From: Tenacibaculum jejuense
GTDB lineage: Bacteria; Bacteroidota; Bacteroidia; Flavobacteriales; Flavobacteriaceae
Reading direction: 5' to 3'
DNA: 64,000 nt
Assembly: GCF_900198195.1 (NCBI RefSeq)
Contig: NZ_LT899436.1
Location: 1,054,001 to 1,118,000, forward strand
Under the pieces are notes generated by a model. It was not told the DNA's origin, did not search any database, and saw nothing but the letters and a program-made list of their open reading frames with translations. This document shows positions 33,998 through 42,687 of this stretch, piece by piece. The position numbers and the translations under genes were made by a program. Position 1 is the first letter of the stretch; every line of letters starts with the position of its first letter.

Positions 33998-34705
33998 TTA
34001 AATACCTGTCAACTTTTGTAGTGTACTTTCTTTATAATTTCGACTTATAGGAATTGCTTTGTTATTTATTTCTATAAATTCATTGGTGTAAGCATCTATA
34101 AAATGAACAGCTACTATAAAAGATCTATGTACTCTAATAAACAGTTTTTCTGGTAATTTATTCTCTATGTTACTTATAGTTTCTCTTGTGACTATTGTTT
34201 TTTCTTGAAGATGAATTTTAAGGTAATCACTTAGGCTTTCAATATAAATAATATCCCTGTAATTAACTTTTACCATTTTCCTTTCAGACCTAACAAATAG
34301 AAAACTTTCATTACTGTTTTTATTTTCAACCTTTTGAATGGTTTGTCTTTTTTGAGGTATTTTTTTTATGGCTTGTAAAAAACGATCGAATGCAATTGGT
34401 TTTAGTAAATAATCGATTACGTTAAGGTTAAAACCATCAATAGCATAATCGCGATATGCTGTAGTGAAAATTATATGTGCATCTGAATTTACAATTTTAG
34501 CTAAGCTTAAGCCATTAATCTCAGGCATATTAATGTCTAGAAAATATATATCTGCTTCGTTTTCTTGAGCAAACTGAATGGTTTCTAATGCATTTGAAAA
34601 ACTAGCAGCTAAAGACAAACTGGGTGTTTTTTGTATAAAAGATTCTATGATTTCTCTAGCAACAGGTTCGTCATCAACAACAACACAAGTAAATATATTA
34701 TTCAT
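33998..34705 (-). CDS. LytTR-type response regulator
   Basis: A 235-residue regulator with a receiver domain in residues 5-120 (phospho-acceptor D57 in IYFLDINMPEING, threonine in FTTAYRDYAIDGF, Lys in DYLLKPI) and a LytTR DNA-binding domain in 140-235 (FLFVRSERKMVKVNYRDIIYIESLSDYLKIHL, LPEKLFIRVHRSFIVAV). It overlaps the sensor kinase gene by 8 bases and so forms a two-component pair. It abuts mvaD, so read-through into the mevalonate unit is possible. Confidence 0.93.
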   Translation of the reverse strand: MNNIFTCVVVDDEPVAREIIESFIQKTPSLSLAASFSNALETIQFAQENEADIYFLDINMPEINGLSLAKIVNSDAHIIFTTAYRDYAIDGFNLNVIDYLLKPIAFDRFLQAIKKIPQKRQTIQKVENKNSNESFLFVRSERKMVKVNYRDIIYIESLSDYLKIHLQEKTIVTRETISNIENKLPEKLFIRVHRSFIVAVHFIDAYTNEFIEINNKAIPISRNYKESTLQKLTGI

Positions 34706-35759
34706 TTCTAGCTGGTATTTTTAGTTGTACTTCGTAAATATTATCTGACGATTTAGTTTCAAGAGTAAAATTATTTTGAAATAACATCGTGAGTCTTTTT
34801 TTAATATTAGTTAATCCAATTCCTTTTTTTGATTTCATAAAATTCTTATGAGAATTTGAAATTGAAAAGTTGATTGAGTTTTCTGAAGTTTTAATATTCA
34901 TATCAATAGTTAGAATTCCGTTAATCTGCATACCATGTTTAAAAGCATTTTCTACAAATGGGAGGAAAATCATAGGAGAAATTAAAAGAGAATCTTTGTG
35001 TATTTCTTTAGAGAATTTGACATTTAAACTATCTTGAAACCTCATTTTCTCTAAAGAGATGTAATCTTCAATATGTTGTATTTCATTAACAAGAAGTACT
35101 TCAGGTTTTTCAACTTGGTATAAGATATAATCTAAAAGACTCGAAAGTTTTAAAATCATATCTGGAGCTTCGTCTGCTTTTTTAAGAGCAAAACCATACA
35201 GTGTGTTTAGTGTATTAAACAAGAAATGAGGGTGAATTTGCATTTTCAAATACTTTAATTCTTGTTCTTTTAATTGTAGTTGTGTTTGTAAAAATTTATT
35301 TTTTAAATCTTCATCTCTTAAGGTTGACTTATAATTTTGAATAACAAGACCAATAAAAATTATTATTAATATGATAAAATATACACCAAAAATGATGTAC
35401 GGAATTGTTTTGGTTAACGGAGGAGTCTTTCCAGAGCTTAAATGGCTAGAAGAAATCATTCCGTAAAAAATTGAAAAAGCAATAAAGAAGAAGGAAATAA
35501 TAAATGTATAAATTGAGTATAAGATAAAAAAGAAGTGTTTTTTTACTAACAAGTATTTTGGTATCAGAAAATATAAAAAGAAATATCCTATGCTAATAGT
35601 TATTGGCATTAGATAGTAGGTGAATTTATTGATATACTTAATGTTTGTACTTCCGTAACCTAGATAATAAGTGTAAAAAAAATAAACTCCTACCCAAAAA
35701 AGTAAATGTATAGTTCCTTTAATAAATATCCCTAAAAACACTTTTAAGTTTTCCATCAT
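34698..35759 (-). CDS. Sensor histidine kinase of the LytS/YehU class
   Basis: A 353-residue membrane kinase. Four hydrophobic segments span about residues 10-140; then a short coiled linker (NKFLQTQLQLKEQELKYLKMQ) leads to the His-kinase domain with the phospho-acceptor box IHPHFLFNTLNTLYGF (His178 in PHFLFN) and a C-terminal ATPase part with PFVENAFKHGM and KKGIGLTNIKKRLTMLF. No extracellular sensor domain of size is present, so the signal is probably sensed in or near the membrane. It has no visible direct target within the window other than the neighbouring genes. Confidence 0.92.
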   Translation of the reverse strand: MMENLKVFLGIFIKGTIHLLFWVGVYFFYTYYLGYGSTNIKYINKFTYYLMPITISIGYFFLYFLIPKYLLVKKHFFFILYSIYTFIISFFFIAFSIFYGMISSSHLSSGKTPPLTKTIPYIIFGVYFIILIIIFIGLVIQNYKSTLRDEDLKNKFLQTQLQLKEQELKYLKMQIHPHFLFNTLNTLYGFALKKADEAPDMILKLSSLLDYILYQVEKPEVLLVNEIQHIEDYISLEKMRFQDSLNVKFSKEIHKDSLLISPMIFLPFVENAFKHGMQINGILTIDMNIKTSENSINFSISNSHKNFMKSKKGIGLTNIKKRLTMLFQNNFTLETKSSDNIYEVQLKIPARNE

Positions 35760-35957
35760 TGCAATATCAACTTTTTTAAGTGAAAAAATAATATCTAGCG
35801 ATGAAATTCAAAAAAAGTAAGGGTTTTAACAGATTTGTTAAAAGTCATTAATATTCTGTAGTCTTTATTACTAGATTTGTTATTCGTCGAAAAGAGTAAA
35901 AACTAGTTCGTATTCCAAATACATTTGTGAGTGTATTAACTTTAAAACAAAATACTT

Positions 35958-36338
35958 ATGAACTTTTTAATTTTAGGAGAATTATTTAAAAGAATGAACG
36001 AAGGAGGACCTTTTTTTATGTATCCTATTTTTTTGATGCTGCTAATTTGTATAGGTTTAATCGTTTTTTCTTTTTTAAAACAAGACTTGGAGGGTAAATT
36101 AAAAGAGCTGATAAGCCATGTTAGTTTATTTGCTTTAGTATGGGGGTTTTTAGGAATGATGATTGGTTTGATTACTGCTTTTGATGCAATTTCTTCAATT
36201 GAATATGATGTTGCTACTCAAGTTTTAGCTGGAGGTTTAAAAATAGGATTGCTATCTCCAACTTTCGGTATTTTTACTTTTCTAGTTGCACGTTTTGGTA
36301 TTATAGTACTACATTTAAGAAAGAGCAAAAACGCTTAG
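35958..36338 (+). CDS. Short MotA/TolQ/ExbB-like membrane protein
   Basis: A 126-residue protein with three hydrophobic segments (about residues 18-40, 52-74, 95-118). Sequence features resemble the core of ExbB/TolQ proton channels: NEGGPFFMYPIFLMLLICIGLIVF, VWGFLGMMIGLITAFDAI and VLAGGLKIGLLSPTFGIFTFLVARFGI. It lacks the long cytosolic loop and no ExbD/TolR-like partner is adjacent. It runs divergently from the sensor kinase gene and is followed after 34 bases by a serine hydrolase gene. TACATTTG at 35920-35927 may be its -7 promoter box. Confidence 0.65.
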   Translation: MNFLILGELFKRMNEGGPFFMYPIFLMLLICIGLIVFSFLKQDLEGKLKELISHVSLFALVWGFLGMMIGLITAFDAISSIEYDVATQVLAGGLKIGLLSPTFGIFTFLVARFGIIVLHLRKSKNA

Positions 36339-36372
36339 TCTAACCTATTTAATTTTTTTAAAATTCAATAAA

Positions 36373-37704
36373 ATGAAAAAAAGTATCTTTTTTTTAGTGG
36401 GATTTCTATGCGTTTTTTTTACCTGGAGTCAGAGTGAGAATCTAGCAGAAATCGATAAATTATTTACTGATTTGGCTTTAGAAAATAAAGCCATAGGAAC
36501 GATATCTATTTTTAAAAATGGAAATGAAGTATTCAATAAATCTACGGGTTTCATTTCTGTTGAAGATAAATTAGAAGCTAATGCTTATTCGAATTATAGA
36601 ATTGCTTCAATTACTAAAACTTACACCGCAACTATCATATTGCAATTAATAAGCGAGAAGAAATTAACTCTTAATACAAAATTGAGTGCTTTCTTTCCTA
36701 AAGTGCCAAATTCTGAAAATATCAGAATACAAGATATGTTGTATCATAGAAGTGGACTGTTTAATGTTACAGAAATTAAAGATTTTTCAACTTGGATTGC
36801 AGATTATAGAACTCGTGAAGAAATGTTAGAAAAGATTCAAGGAACTACATCTGTTTTTAATCCAGATTCAAAAGCGTCATATTCAAACACGAATTTTATA
36901 CTGTTGTCTTATGTTGCTGAGGAGATTGAAAAGAAACCATACGCTAAGATTTTTGAGGAAAGAATAGCTGATGCTTTAGATTTAGATCATACTTATTTAG
37001 GAAAAGATATTGCAGTAAAAGACAATGGAGCTAAATCGTATTATTTTGAAAATGATAAATGGAATCCAGTTGAATTAATTACAAATATTAATGGACCAAT
37101 TGGGGCTGGAGGAATTGTTTCAACGGCTACGGAAGTGAATATTTTCTTTGATCGTTTATTTTCTGGAAAATTATTGTTTGACAATTTTTTAAAACAAATG
37201 ACAACACCAAAAGAAGGTTTAGGGATGGGGCTTTCTATTTTTCAATATCGTGGGATGAATTTGTACGGACATAATGGTTCTATTGATGGATTTCGATCGA
37301 TAGCAGGATACATTCCGAGTAAAAAAGTTGGTTTTACCATAACTTGTAACGGAGTTAATAAAATAAGTTTATCAAACCTTATTTTTAAAGTTTTAGATCT
37401 ATATTTTAAAAACGACCCATCTATGCAAAGTAATTCTTTAGTGAAGTTAAAAGCTGAAGATTTAGAACCTTTTTTAGGAGTTTATGGAGGTGAAACTTTT
37501 CCTTTCAAAATTACATTCACCAAAGAGAAAAATACTTTGATGGCTCAAGCTACAGGACAGCCAATCTTCAACTTAATAGCGTTAAAGAAAAATGTATTTA
37601 AATACGATGCTATGGGAATTCTTTTCAATTTTAATAAGAAAGATAATACAGTACTAGTGAAGTTTCAGGGAAAAGAGCATGTATTGAAAAAAGAAAAAGT
37701 ATGA
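36373..37704 (+). CDS. Serine hydrolase of the beta-lactamase class C family
   Basis: A 443-residue exported protein: signal peptide (MKKSIFFLVGFLCVFFTWSQ), then a beta-lactamase/transpeptidase-like domain with the catalytic SITK (S79-K82 in YRIASITKTY), the YSN motif (residues 170-172) and GHNGSIDGFRS as the third motif, followed by a C-terminal beta-domain of about 110 residues (FLGVYGGETFPFKI). Likely acts on peptides or cell-wall fragments in the periplasm; no claim of antibiotic resistance is supported. Its end overlaps the next gene by 4 bases. Confidence 0.88.
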   Translation: MKKSIFFLVGFLCVFFTWSQSENLAEIDKLFTDLALENKAIGTISIFKNGNEVFNKSTGFISVEDKLEANAYSNYRIASITKTYTATIILQLISEKKLTLNTKLSAFFPKVPNSENIRIQDMLYHRSGLFNVTEIKDFSTWIADYRTREEMLEKIQGTTSVFNPDSKASYSNTNFILLSYVAEEIEKKPYAKIFEERIADALDLDHTYLGKDIAVKDNGAKSYYFENDKWNPVELITNINGPIGAGGIVSTATEVNIFFDRLFSGKLLFDNFLKQMTTPKEGLGMGLSIFQYRGMNLYGHNGSIDGFRSIAGYIPSKKVGFTITCNGVNKISLSNLIFKVLDLYFKNDPSMQSNSLVKLKAEDLEPFLGVYGGETFPFKITFTKEKNTLMAQATGQPIFNLIALKKNVFKYDAMGILFNFNKKDNTVLVKFQGKEHVLKKEKV

Positions 37705-38612
37705 GAAGTCTATGTATAGTTGTGTTTACCTTCTTTTTTGGAAGTTTGTTTTCTCAACAAGAAGGAGACAAATATAGAAGAGAAGGAGAGTTGGAAAAAT
37801 CAATTCAAGCTTATAAAACTGCGTTTGATAAAGATGCAACTAATTCAAAAAATACCTACAATTTAGCATGTGCTTATGCCTTGTCTCATCAAATAGACAA
37901 TGCGTATCATTATTTACTTAAAGCTTTAAAAGGTGATAGTTCATTGTGGGTTTTGGCAGATAATGATTTGTTATCGTTGCATGATGATATCCGATGGAAA
38001 ACTATTGAAGCAAATCAATTCGATAAATATCAAAAAGAAAAAGGAAAGTTGAAAAAGCCAGAATACGCAAGAAAACTTCTTAGGCTAATTGTTAGAGATC
38101 AGATGTTTGATTATCATATGGATATGGCGAAACAGTTTTTTGTAAAAAATGGGAAAGCGCCTCATTGGTATTATCCGTTAGCATTTGTAAAAAAGCAAAC
38201 GGCAAAAGAAAATTTTATTAAACTAGAAAAGTTGATTAAAAATTATGGTTGGCCTACATATGAAGATGTTGGAAAACTAGCTGCAGATGGTCCTTTGTTA
38301 GTGATCAATCATCATGAAAAAGAAGCAATTAGAATAAAGTATTTGCCAAGAATAAAAGAAGCTTGTGTAAAGCAACAAGGGAGCTGCGTAGAATTTGCAA
38401 AAATTCAAGATAGAATATTGGTAAATACAGGTAAAAATCAGTTGTACGGAATGCAGTTTGCTTACGATTTAAATCATAAGTTAGCGCCTTTACCAATTTT
38501 AGAACCTGAATATGTTGATAAAAGAAGAGCAGAAATAGGTTTACCACCACTTAAAGATTATCTCAAAAGAAAAATTAACTATGATTTTAATGTAAAACAA
38601 AAAAGGAAATAG
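37701..38612 (+). CDS. TPR protein with DUF6624-like domain
   Basis: A 303-residue exported protein: signal peptide (LCIVVFTFFFGSLFSQ), tetratricopeptide-like helices at about residues 20-110 (YNLACAYALSHQIDNAYHYLLKAL), then a conserved domain with LLRLIVRDQMFDYHMD, KNYGWPTYEDVGKLAADGPLLVINHHE and YGMQFAYDLNHKLAPLPI, which fits the DUF6624 group. Function unknown; the histidine-rich HH stretch could bind metal, which is speculation. The ATGA overlap with the serine hydrolase gene suggests a joint process. Confidence 0.8.
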   Translation: MRSLCIVVFTFFFGSLFSQQEGDKYRREGELEKSIQAYKTAFDKDATNSKNTYNLACAYALSHQIDNAYHYLLKALKGDSSLWVLADNDLLSLHDDIRWKTIEANQFDKYQKEKGKLKKPEYARKLLRLIVRDQMFDYHMDMAKQFFVKNGKAPHWYYPLAFVKKQTAKENFIKLEKLIKNYGWPTYEDVGKLAADGPLLVINHHEKEAIRIKYLPRIKEACVKQQGSCVEFAKIQDRILVNTGKNQLYGMQFAYDLNHKLAPLPILEPEYVDKRRAEIGLPPLKDYLKRKINYDFNVKQKRK

Positions 38613-38635
38613 TTGAATAATTGTATTGAAACATT

Positions 38636-38669
38636 AAATACCCTTTTCAAATTAGAATTGGGTATTTTT
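38636..38669 (+). terminator. Terminator after the TPR/DUF6624 gene
   Basis: AAATACCC (38636-38643) pairs with GGGTATTT (38660-38667) around a 16-base loop, then TTTG. The same bases include TATTTTTG, a possible -7 promoter box for the next gene, so terminator and promoter may overlap. Confidence 0.6.
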
Positions 38670-38674
38670 GCATT

Positions 38675-38908
38675 ATGAGTAGAAAAATAAAATTGATTTG
38701 GGATTTTAAAGGTCCAGATGCTTTAGAAACAGCAAAACATCATTGCATACATTTAAAAGAATTTGCTCAAATTGAAAGTTTAGATGTTTACGAAATTGAT
38801 CATAAAGAAATCAATGAAATGTATACGTTAGCTTTTGTAACGGTAGATGAATCAATAATGAAAATATTTCGAGATGCACTAAAGCCACATCGAGGAGAGT
38901 TAGGCTAA
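38675..38908 (+). CDS. Conserved small protein of unknown function
   Basis: A 77-residue soluble protein (MSRKIKLIWDFKGPDALETAKHH at the start, DALKPHRGELG at the end) with no known motif. It contains alternating helix and strand patterns suggestive of a small alpha/beta fold. Good start just after the terminator, and codon use like the neighbours. Function not recognised. Confidence 0.7.
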   Translation: MSRKIKLIWDFKGPDALETAKHHCIHLKEFAQIESLDVYEIDHKEINEMYTLAFVTVDESIMKIFRDALKPHRGELG

Positions 38909-39053
38909 ACTAAATTTAATTGTAAAGTTCAAAAAGTTTATTGTTGTATTGAATTTAGTATAATTTAAACTATATCTTAATCGTTTACAAGGCATCTGAA
39001 TTTATAAGAGTTTATCTTAATATTGTACATTTAAAGTAGTATAGACTGTAATC

Positions 39054-39674
39054 ATGGGGCAGAGAATAATTTTAGTAGTATTTCTTTTTTTGACTTTAAT
39101 TTTAAGTGGTCAACATCAATATGTAACTAATAAAGGACACGAATCTTTAGAGAAAGCAATTTATGTTAGTCATGAAATTATAGAAGGAAGAACTGCTTTT
39201 TTTGAAAGGCAAGCAGAGGAAAAACCATTAATGTTTCAAAAAACTAAAGTTTTAATTGGAGAACTAAATAGGTTATCTAATAATGTTAAAAGTTTTATTG
39301 ATACAATTCAAAAAGAAGTAAATACAGAACGAGTTGTTTACGATTTATTACAGGAAAATCACTACAAGAAGCTATTATTTACGCCACAAGGCAAGCTGAC
39401 CAAAAGAGCAAAAAAACTTAAAGTAAAACTAGATAGCTTATATAACTTTTCATTAAGGGTAAATGTGCATAAATTGTCTCAGTTAGAAAATTTCACAAAA
39501 GAACACTTTAAAACAGATAATGAATATTACGATTTTGAAGAACAAAAACTATCTTTTTTCGATCATTTATTTTACGATAAAACCAATTATGGTATTATGA
39601 TGTCGATGTATTATCTTATCTTAGATGTACAAACATTTCAATTGCTGTATTATGGTACAGTGATGAGTTATTAA
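39054..39674 (+). CDS. Exported helical protein, faintly like the GldM N-terminal domain
   Basis: A 206-residue protein with an N-terminal hydrophobic segment (IILVVFLFLTLILSG). The rest is helical: SLEKAIYVSHEIIEGRTAFFERQAEEKP, LIGELNRLSNNVKSFIDTIQKEV, and a last part with FEEQKLSFFDHLFYD and MMSMYYLILDVQTFQLLYY. The order (paired helices, a 'W/F-D-x-x-F' stretch, then a helix ending in a hydrophobic run) reminds me of the first periplasmic domain of GldM, the gliding/type IX motor protein, but no C-terminal GldM domains are present. The relation is tentative. Confidence 0.6.
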   Translation: MGQRIILVVFLFLTLILSGQHQYVTNKGHESLEKAIYVSHEIIEGRTAFFERQAEEKPLMFQKTKVLIGELNRLSNNVKSFIDTIQKEVNTERVVYDLLQENHYKKLLFTPQGKLTKRAKKLKVKLDSLYNFSLRVNVHKLSQLENFTKEHFKTDNEYYDFEEQKLSFFDHLFYDKTNYGIMMSMYYLILDVQTFQLLYYGTVMSY

Positions 39675-39693
39675 CTAAAAAAAACAATAATTT

Positions 39694-39984
39694 ATGTATT
39701 TAATTAATTTACATGCAGTACCTAAAAAAGGGACAGAATATTTTGAAAAAGTTGTAGGAGCTTACGTTAGTGTATACATAGACTATGTTGATGGTGAAGG
39801 AGCTATTCAATTGGCTAAATATTACACTGAAGAAGAAGGTTGGTTAGTACAAAATGTAGAAGACGATTTTTATGAAATCGAAAACCCAGACGAGTTAGAA
39901 AAAGATTATAAAGATCACTACGACGAAGCCAAAGAACATGGATATACAATGGTTTTTAATTGTTATGAGTCTGTGGAAGAGTAA
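39694..39984 (+). CDS. Conserved small acidic protein of unknown function
   Basis: A 96-residue acidic protein starting MYLINLHAVPKKGTEYFEKVVGAYVSVYIDY and with EEGWLVQNVEDDFYEIENPDELEKDYKDHYDEAKEHG towards the end. No membrane segment or known motif. It follows the preceding gene by 19 bases and probably shares its transcript. Function not recognised. Confidence 0.7.
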   Translation: MYLINLHAVPKKGTEYFEKVVGAYVSVYIDYVDGEGAIQLAKYYTEEEGWLVQNVEDDFYEIENPDELEKDYKDHYDEAKEHGYTMVFNCYESVEE

Positions 39985-40028
39985 TTCTTTGGGAAAAATA
40001 GAATCTGAGTCTTAAAAATTTAAACTCA

Positions 40029-40069
40029 CAATTAGTGGTTAGTGAAAACTTTTCACTAACCACTAATTG
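40029..40069. repeat. Long inverted repeat at the end of convergent genes
   Basis: A 20-bp perfect stem (40029-40048 with 40050-40069) that includes the stop codon and last codons of the gene ending at 40056. Neither strand continues with a proper T-run, so it may be a terminator-like or mRNA-protecting hairpin shared by the two convergent transcripts. Confidence 0.7.
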
Positions 40070-41264
40070 CATTAGCACATATAAAACCTCCTGTCCAAGC
40101 ATTTTGGAAATTAAACCCACCAGTAACCGCATCGATATTTAGAATTTCACCAACAAAAAATAAATTTTGATGTAACTTACTTTCAAAACGTTTGAAGTTA
40201 ATCTCTTTTAAATCAATTCCACCAGCTGTTACAAATTCATCTTTAAATGTAGATTTACCCTCCGCTAAAAACACAGCGTTTGTTAACTGTTCTGCTAATT
40301 GTGAAGTTTGTGTTTTTGTAATATTAGCCCAATTTTGCTGTAATTCAATATGAGATGCGTTTAAAAATCGTTCCCATAAACGTCTAGGAATTTCACTAAA
40401 AGGAGATTTTAATCCAATTTGTTTTTTTGCGTTTACTTTCTTTAAACGATTTAATTCTTCTGTAATTTGATTGGTTGATTTAGATAACCAATTTACAGCA
40501 ACTTTATAACTGTATTTTTTCTCTGCTAAAATTCGTGCTCCAAATGCAGATAATTTTAAAACCGCAGGTCCACTTAATCCCCAGTGTGTAATTAAAAGTG
40601 GTCCGAAGTTTTCAAGTTTGCTGTCTAGAATTTTCACACTAGCATTGGGTACAGAAATTCCACCTAAATCTTTAATTCTTTCATCTTTAATATTGAAAGT
40701 GAATAGAGAAGGAACAGTGTTAATGACAGAATGCCCCAGTTCTTTTGAGAGTTCCCAAATCTTCTTACTACTACCAGCAGCTATAACTAATTTATCAGCA
40801 ATAAAAGAATCATTTTTTGTGTTAATAACCCATTTATTTTCTTGTTGATAAAATGAAGTTACATTTTGACTTGTTAACACTTTGATATTTAGTTTTTCAA
40901 CAGCTTTTTGAAAACAATCGATAACAGCCTGAGAAGTATTAGCTTCAGGAAAAACACGATTATCATTTTCAATTTTTAAAGGAACATCTCTGTTTTCAAA
41001 CCATTCAAAAGTATCGCCAGTCATAAATTGATGAAAAGGACCTAAAAGTTCTTTACTTCCTCTTGGGTAAAATTTTATAAGTTCTTTTGGCTCAAAACAA
41101 GCATGAGTAACATTACAACGTCCTCCACCAGATATTTTTACTTTTTGTAATACTTCCTTACCTTTTTCAAGGATGGTAATATCTAAGTCAGGATTTAATT
41201 CTTTTGCATTAATTGCTGTGAAAAAACCAGCAGCACCACCGCCTATAATTACGATTTTATTCAT
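40056..41264 (-). CDS. FAD-dependent oxidoreductase of the HI0933/BaiN family
   Basis: A 402-residue flavoprotein with the N-terminal FAD-binding loop IVIIGGGAAGFFTAINAKE, the family segment KVKISGGGRCNVTHACF, and the C-terminal GGIDLKEINFKRFESKLHQNLFFVGEILNIDAVTGGFNFQNAWTGG. The substrate is unknown for most members; BaiN acts in bile-acid reduction in some gut bacteria, which is not implied here. Its end lies inside the long inverted repeat; its start overlaps the GHMP kinase gene by 4 bases. Confidence 0.9.
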   Translation of the reverse strand: MNKIVIIGGGAAGFFTAINAKELNPDLDITILEKGKEVLQKVKISGGGRCNVTHACFEPKELIKFYPRGSKELLGPFHQFMTGDTFEWFENRDVPLKIENDNRVFPEANTSQAVIDCFQKAVEKLNIKVLTSQNVTSFYQQENKWVINTKNDSFIADKLVIAAGSSKKIWELSKELGHSVINTVPSLFTFNIKDERIKDLGGISVPNASVKILDSKLENFGPLLITHWGLSGPAVLKLSAFGARILAEKKYSYKVAVNWLSKSTNQITEELNRLKKVNAKKQIGLKSPFSEIPRRLWERFLNASHIELQQNWANITKTQTSQLAEQLTNAVFLAEGKSTFKDEFVTAGGIDLKEINFKRFESKLHQNLFFVGEILNIDAVTGGFNFQNAWTGGFICANAISG

Positions 41265-42196
41265 AAAACCATTTCGTTGTAAGGAATGATAATTTCAAAA
41301 CCTTTATTCTTAAAATATTCTGGAGTTTCGTTGTTTCCTGTAGCTAAAACAAAATCTCCACCCCAAGCACCTAAACTTTTTACAGTACCAAAATAATCTG
41401 AAAATAATCTATCTTTTACTTTGGGTAATTCGATAATAGAGGAAACTAAATTTTCGTGAGTATTTAGTAAATCTTCAAAATCAGATAAGTTTTTCGATGT
41501 AATTAAATCTTTAGAAATTTGAGAAATGAGTTGAATTTCGTTTTCTAGTTTATGTCTTTTTTCCTTGTATCTTTTTATACCTTCTCTACTGTTTTGTTTT
41601 TGATTTAAAAAAACAAAATACAAATCGTTTGAAAAAGTAGGAGAGAAGTTTACTTCTGTAATAGTTGGTTTTTTATCTTCTAACTGATAAAAAATAGGCG
41701 AATCGTGTTTTGCACAAGCAATATCATAACCACTGCCAGAAAAAGCATTCCAAAGTAAAGTGAAAGGATTTACATTTGCCCAAGATGCGATGTTATTGAT
41801 TAATGTTGATGAGCTTCCTAGTCCCCAATTCTGCGGAAAAGTTAAATGAGTTTTCACAATATAACCTTGATTAGAATTTAGAAAATCTGGATTTAACTTT
41901 CTAGCTTCTTGTAAAATATTTTGTAAAGTTTCAGCTATTTGATCAGAACTTCCTTCTTGATCTGAGTTAAAAGTAGCTGAGGTTAAACGAAGTTTAGGTA
42001 CATCAAATGAAGCTTCAAACCAACATTCGCCAGTATTAGTAAAACTTCCCCAAATTAATTCAGGTTGATCGATTGGTGTTACCGTTAAATCTTGTCCATA
42101 TTTTGTAGGAACAGCTAAAGAAGTTGCTCCATCTAAAACAAGATATTCTCCTGTTAATAATAATTTTCCGTTACTATAATATTTATCCAAAATCAA
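41261..42196 (-). CDS. GHMP kinase of the GYDIA type
   Basis: A 311-residue kinase related to mevalonate and phosphomevalonate kinases, with the start KYYSNGKLLLTGEYLVLDGATSLAVP, the ATP loop PQNWGLGSSSTLINNIASW and the subgroup sequence GSGYDIACAKHDSPIFYQL. The final GHMP glycine motif is seen in SLGAWGGDFVLATG. It lies between HMG-CoA reductase and the BaiN-type gene, so a place in the mevalonate route is very likely. Whether it uses mevalonate or mevalonate 5-phosphate is open. Confidence 0.88.
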   Translation of the reverse strand: MILDKYYSNGKLLLTGEYLVLDGATSLAVPTKYGQDLTVTPIDQPELIWGSFTNTGECWFEASFDVPKLRLTSATFNSDQEGSSDQIAETLQNILQEARKLNPDFLNSNQGYIVKTHLTFPQNWGLGSSSTLINNIASWANVNPFTLLWNAFSGSGYDIACAKHDSPIFYQLEDKKPTITEVNFSPTFSNDLYFVFLNQKQNSREGIKRYKEKRHKLENEIQLISQISKDLITSKNLSDFEDLLNTHENLVSSIIELPKVKDRLFSDYFGTVKSLGAWGGDFVLATGNNETPEYFKNKGFEIIIPYNEMVL

Positions 42197-42230
42197 TATT
42201 AGGTCGTATGCAGCCTAAACCTTTTATAAT

Positions 42231-42686
42231 TTAATTATTTCTCGACTGCACCCGAGTAAATTTTGTTTTTTGATATTTTATAAACTCTTTAAAACTTTTA
42301 GAGAAACAAAAATACAATATTGCTATACAATAAATAACAATATCAAAGTTTAAGCTATAGTTGTAAGTAATTCTACCTAATAAGTTATTTTTAATGGAAT
42401 AAAACCATGAAATACTACCTAAAGCATAATATATTTTATAAGAGAAAAAACCAATTAAAAAATACATACCCCATTTACGTCCTTTGTATACTGAAATTAA
42501 AGAATACAGAACTACAGCTAAATAGAAAACCTCTAAAACTATTTCAGATTTGATATAGTTTAAATAATAGCCATGTAAAGTACTGTAATAGATATAAATA
42601 CCAATAGTGTATAGTGAAGCTAGAATGATAAAACTAGATACTATAAAAAATTGTTTTCTTCCAGTATTTACCAAAAAACTATCCAT
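42231..42686 (-). CDS. Membrane protein of unknown function
   Basis: A small integral membrane protein (151 residues from the ATG at 42686, MDSFLVNTGRKQFF) with four hydrophobic segments, at about 14-34, 48-66, 74-92 and 113-131, and short polar ends. I prefer this start to the one 15 bases upstream because the latter lies inside the HMG-CoA reductase gene; the chosen ATG follows that stop by one base. No motif is recognised. It is placed between the HMG-CoA reductase and GYDIA kinase genes. Confidence 0.65.
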   Translation of the reverse strand: MDSFLVNTGRKQFFIVSSFIILASLYTIGIYIYYSTLHGYYLNYIKSEIVLEVFYLAVVLYSLISVYKGRKWGMYFLIGFFSYKIYYALGSISWFYSIKNNLLGRITYNYSLNFDIVIYCIAILYFCFSKSFKEFIKYQKTKFTRVQSRNN

Positions 42687-42687
42687 T

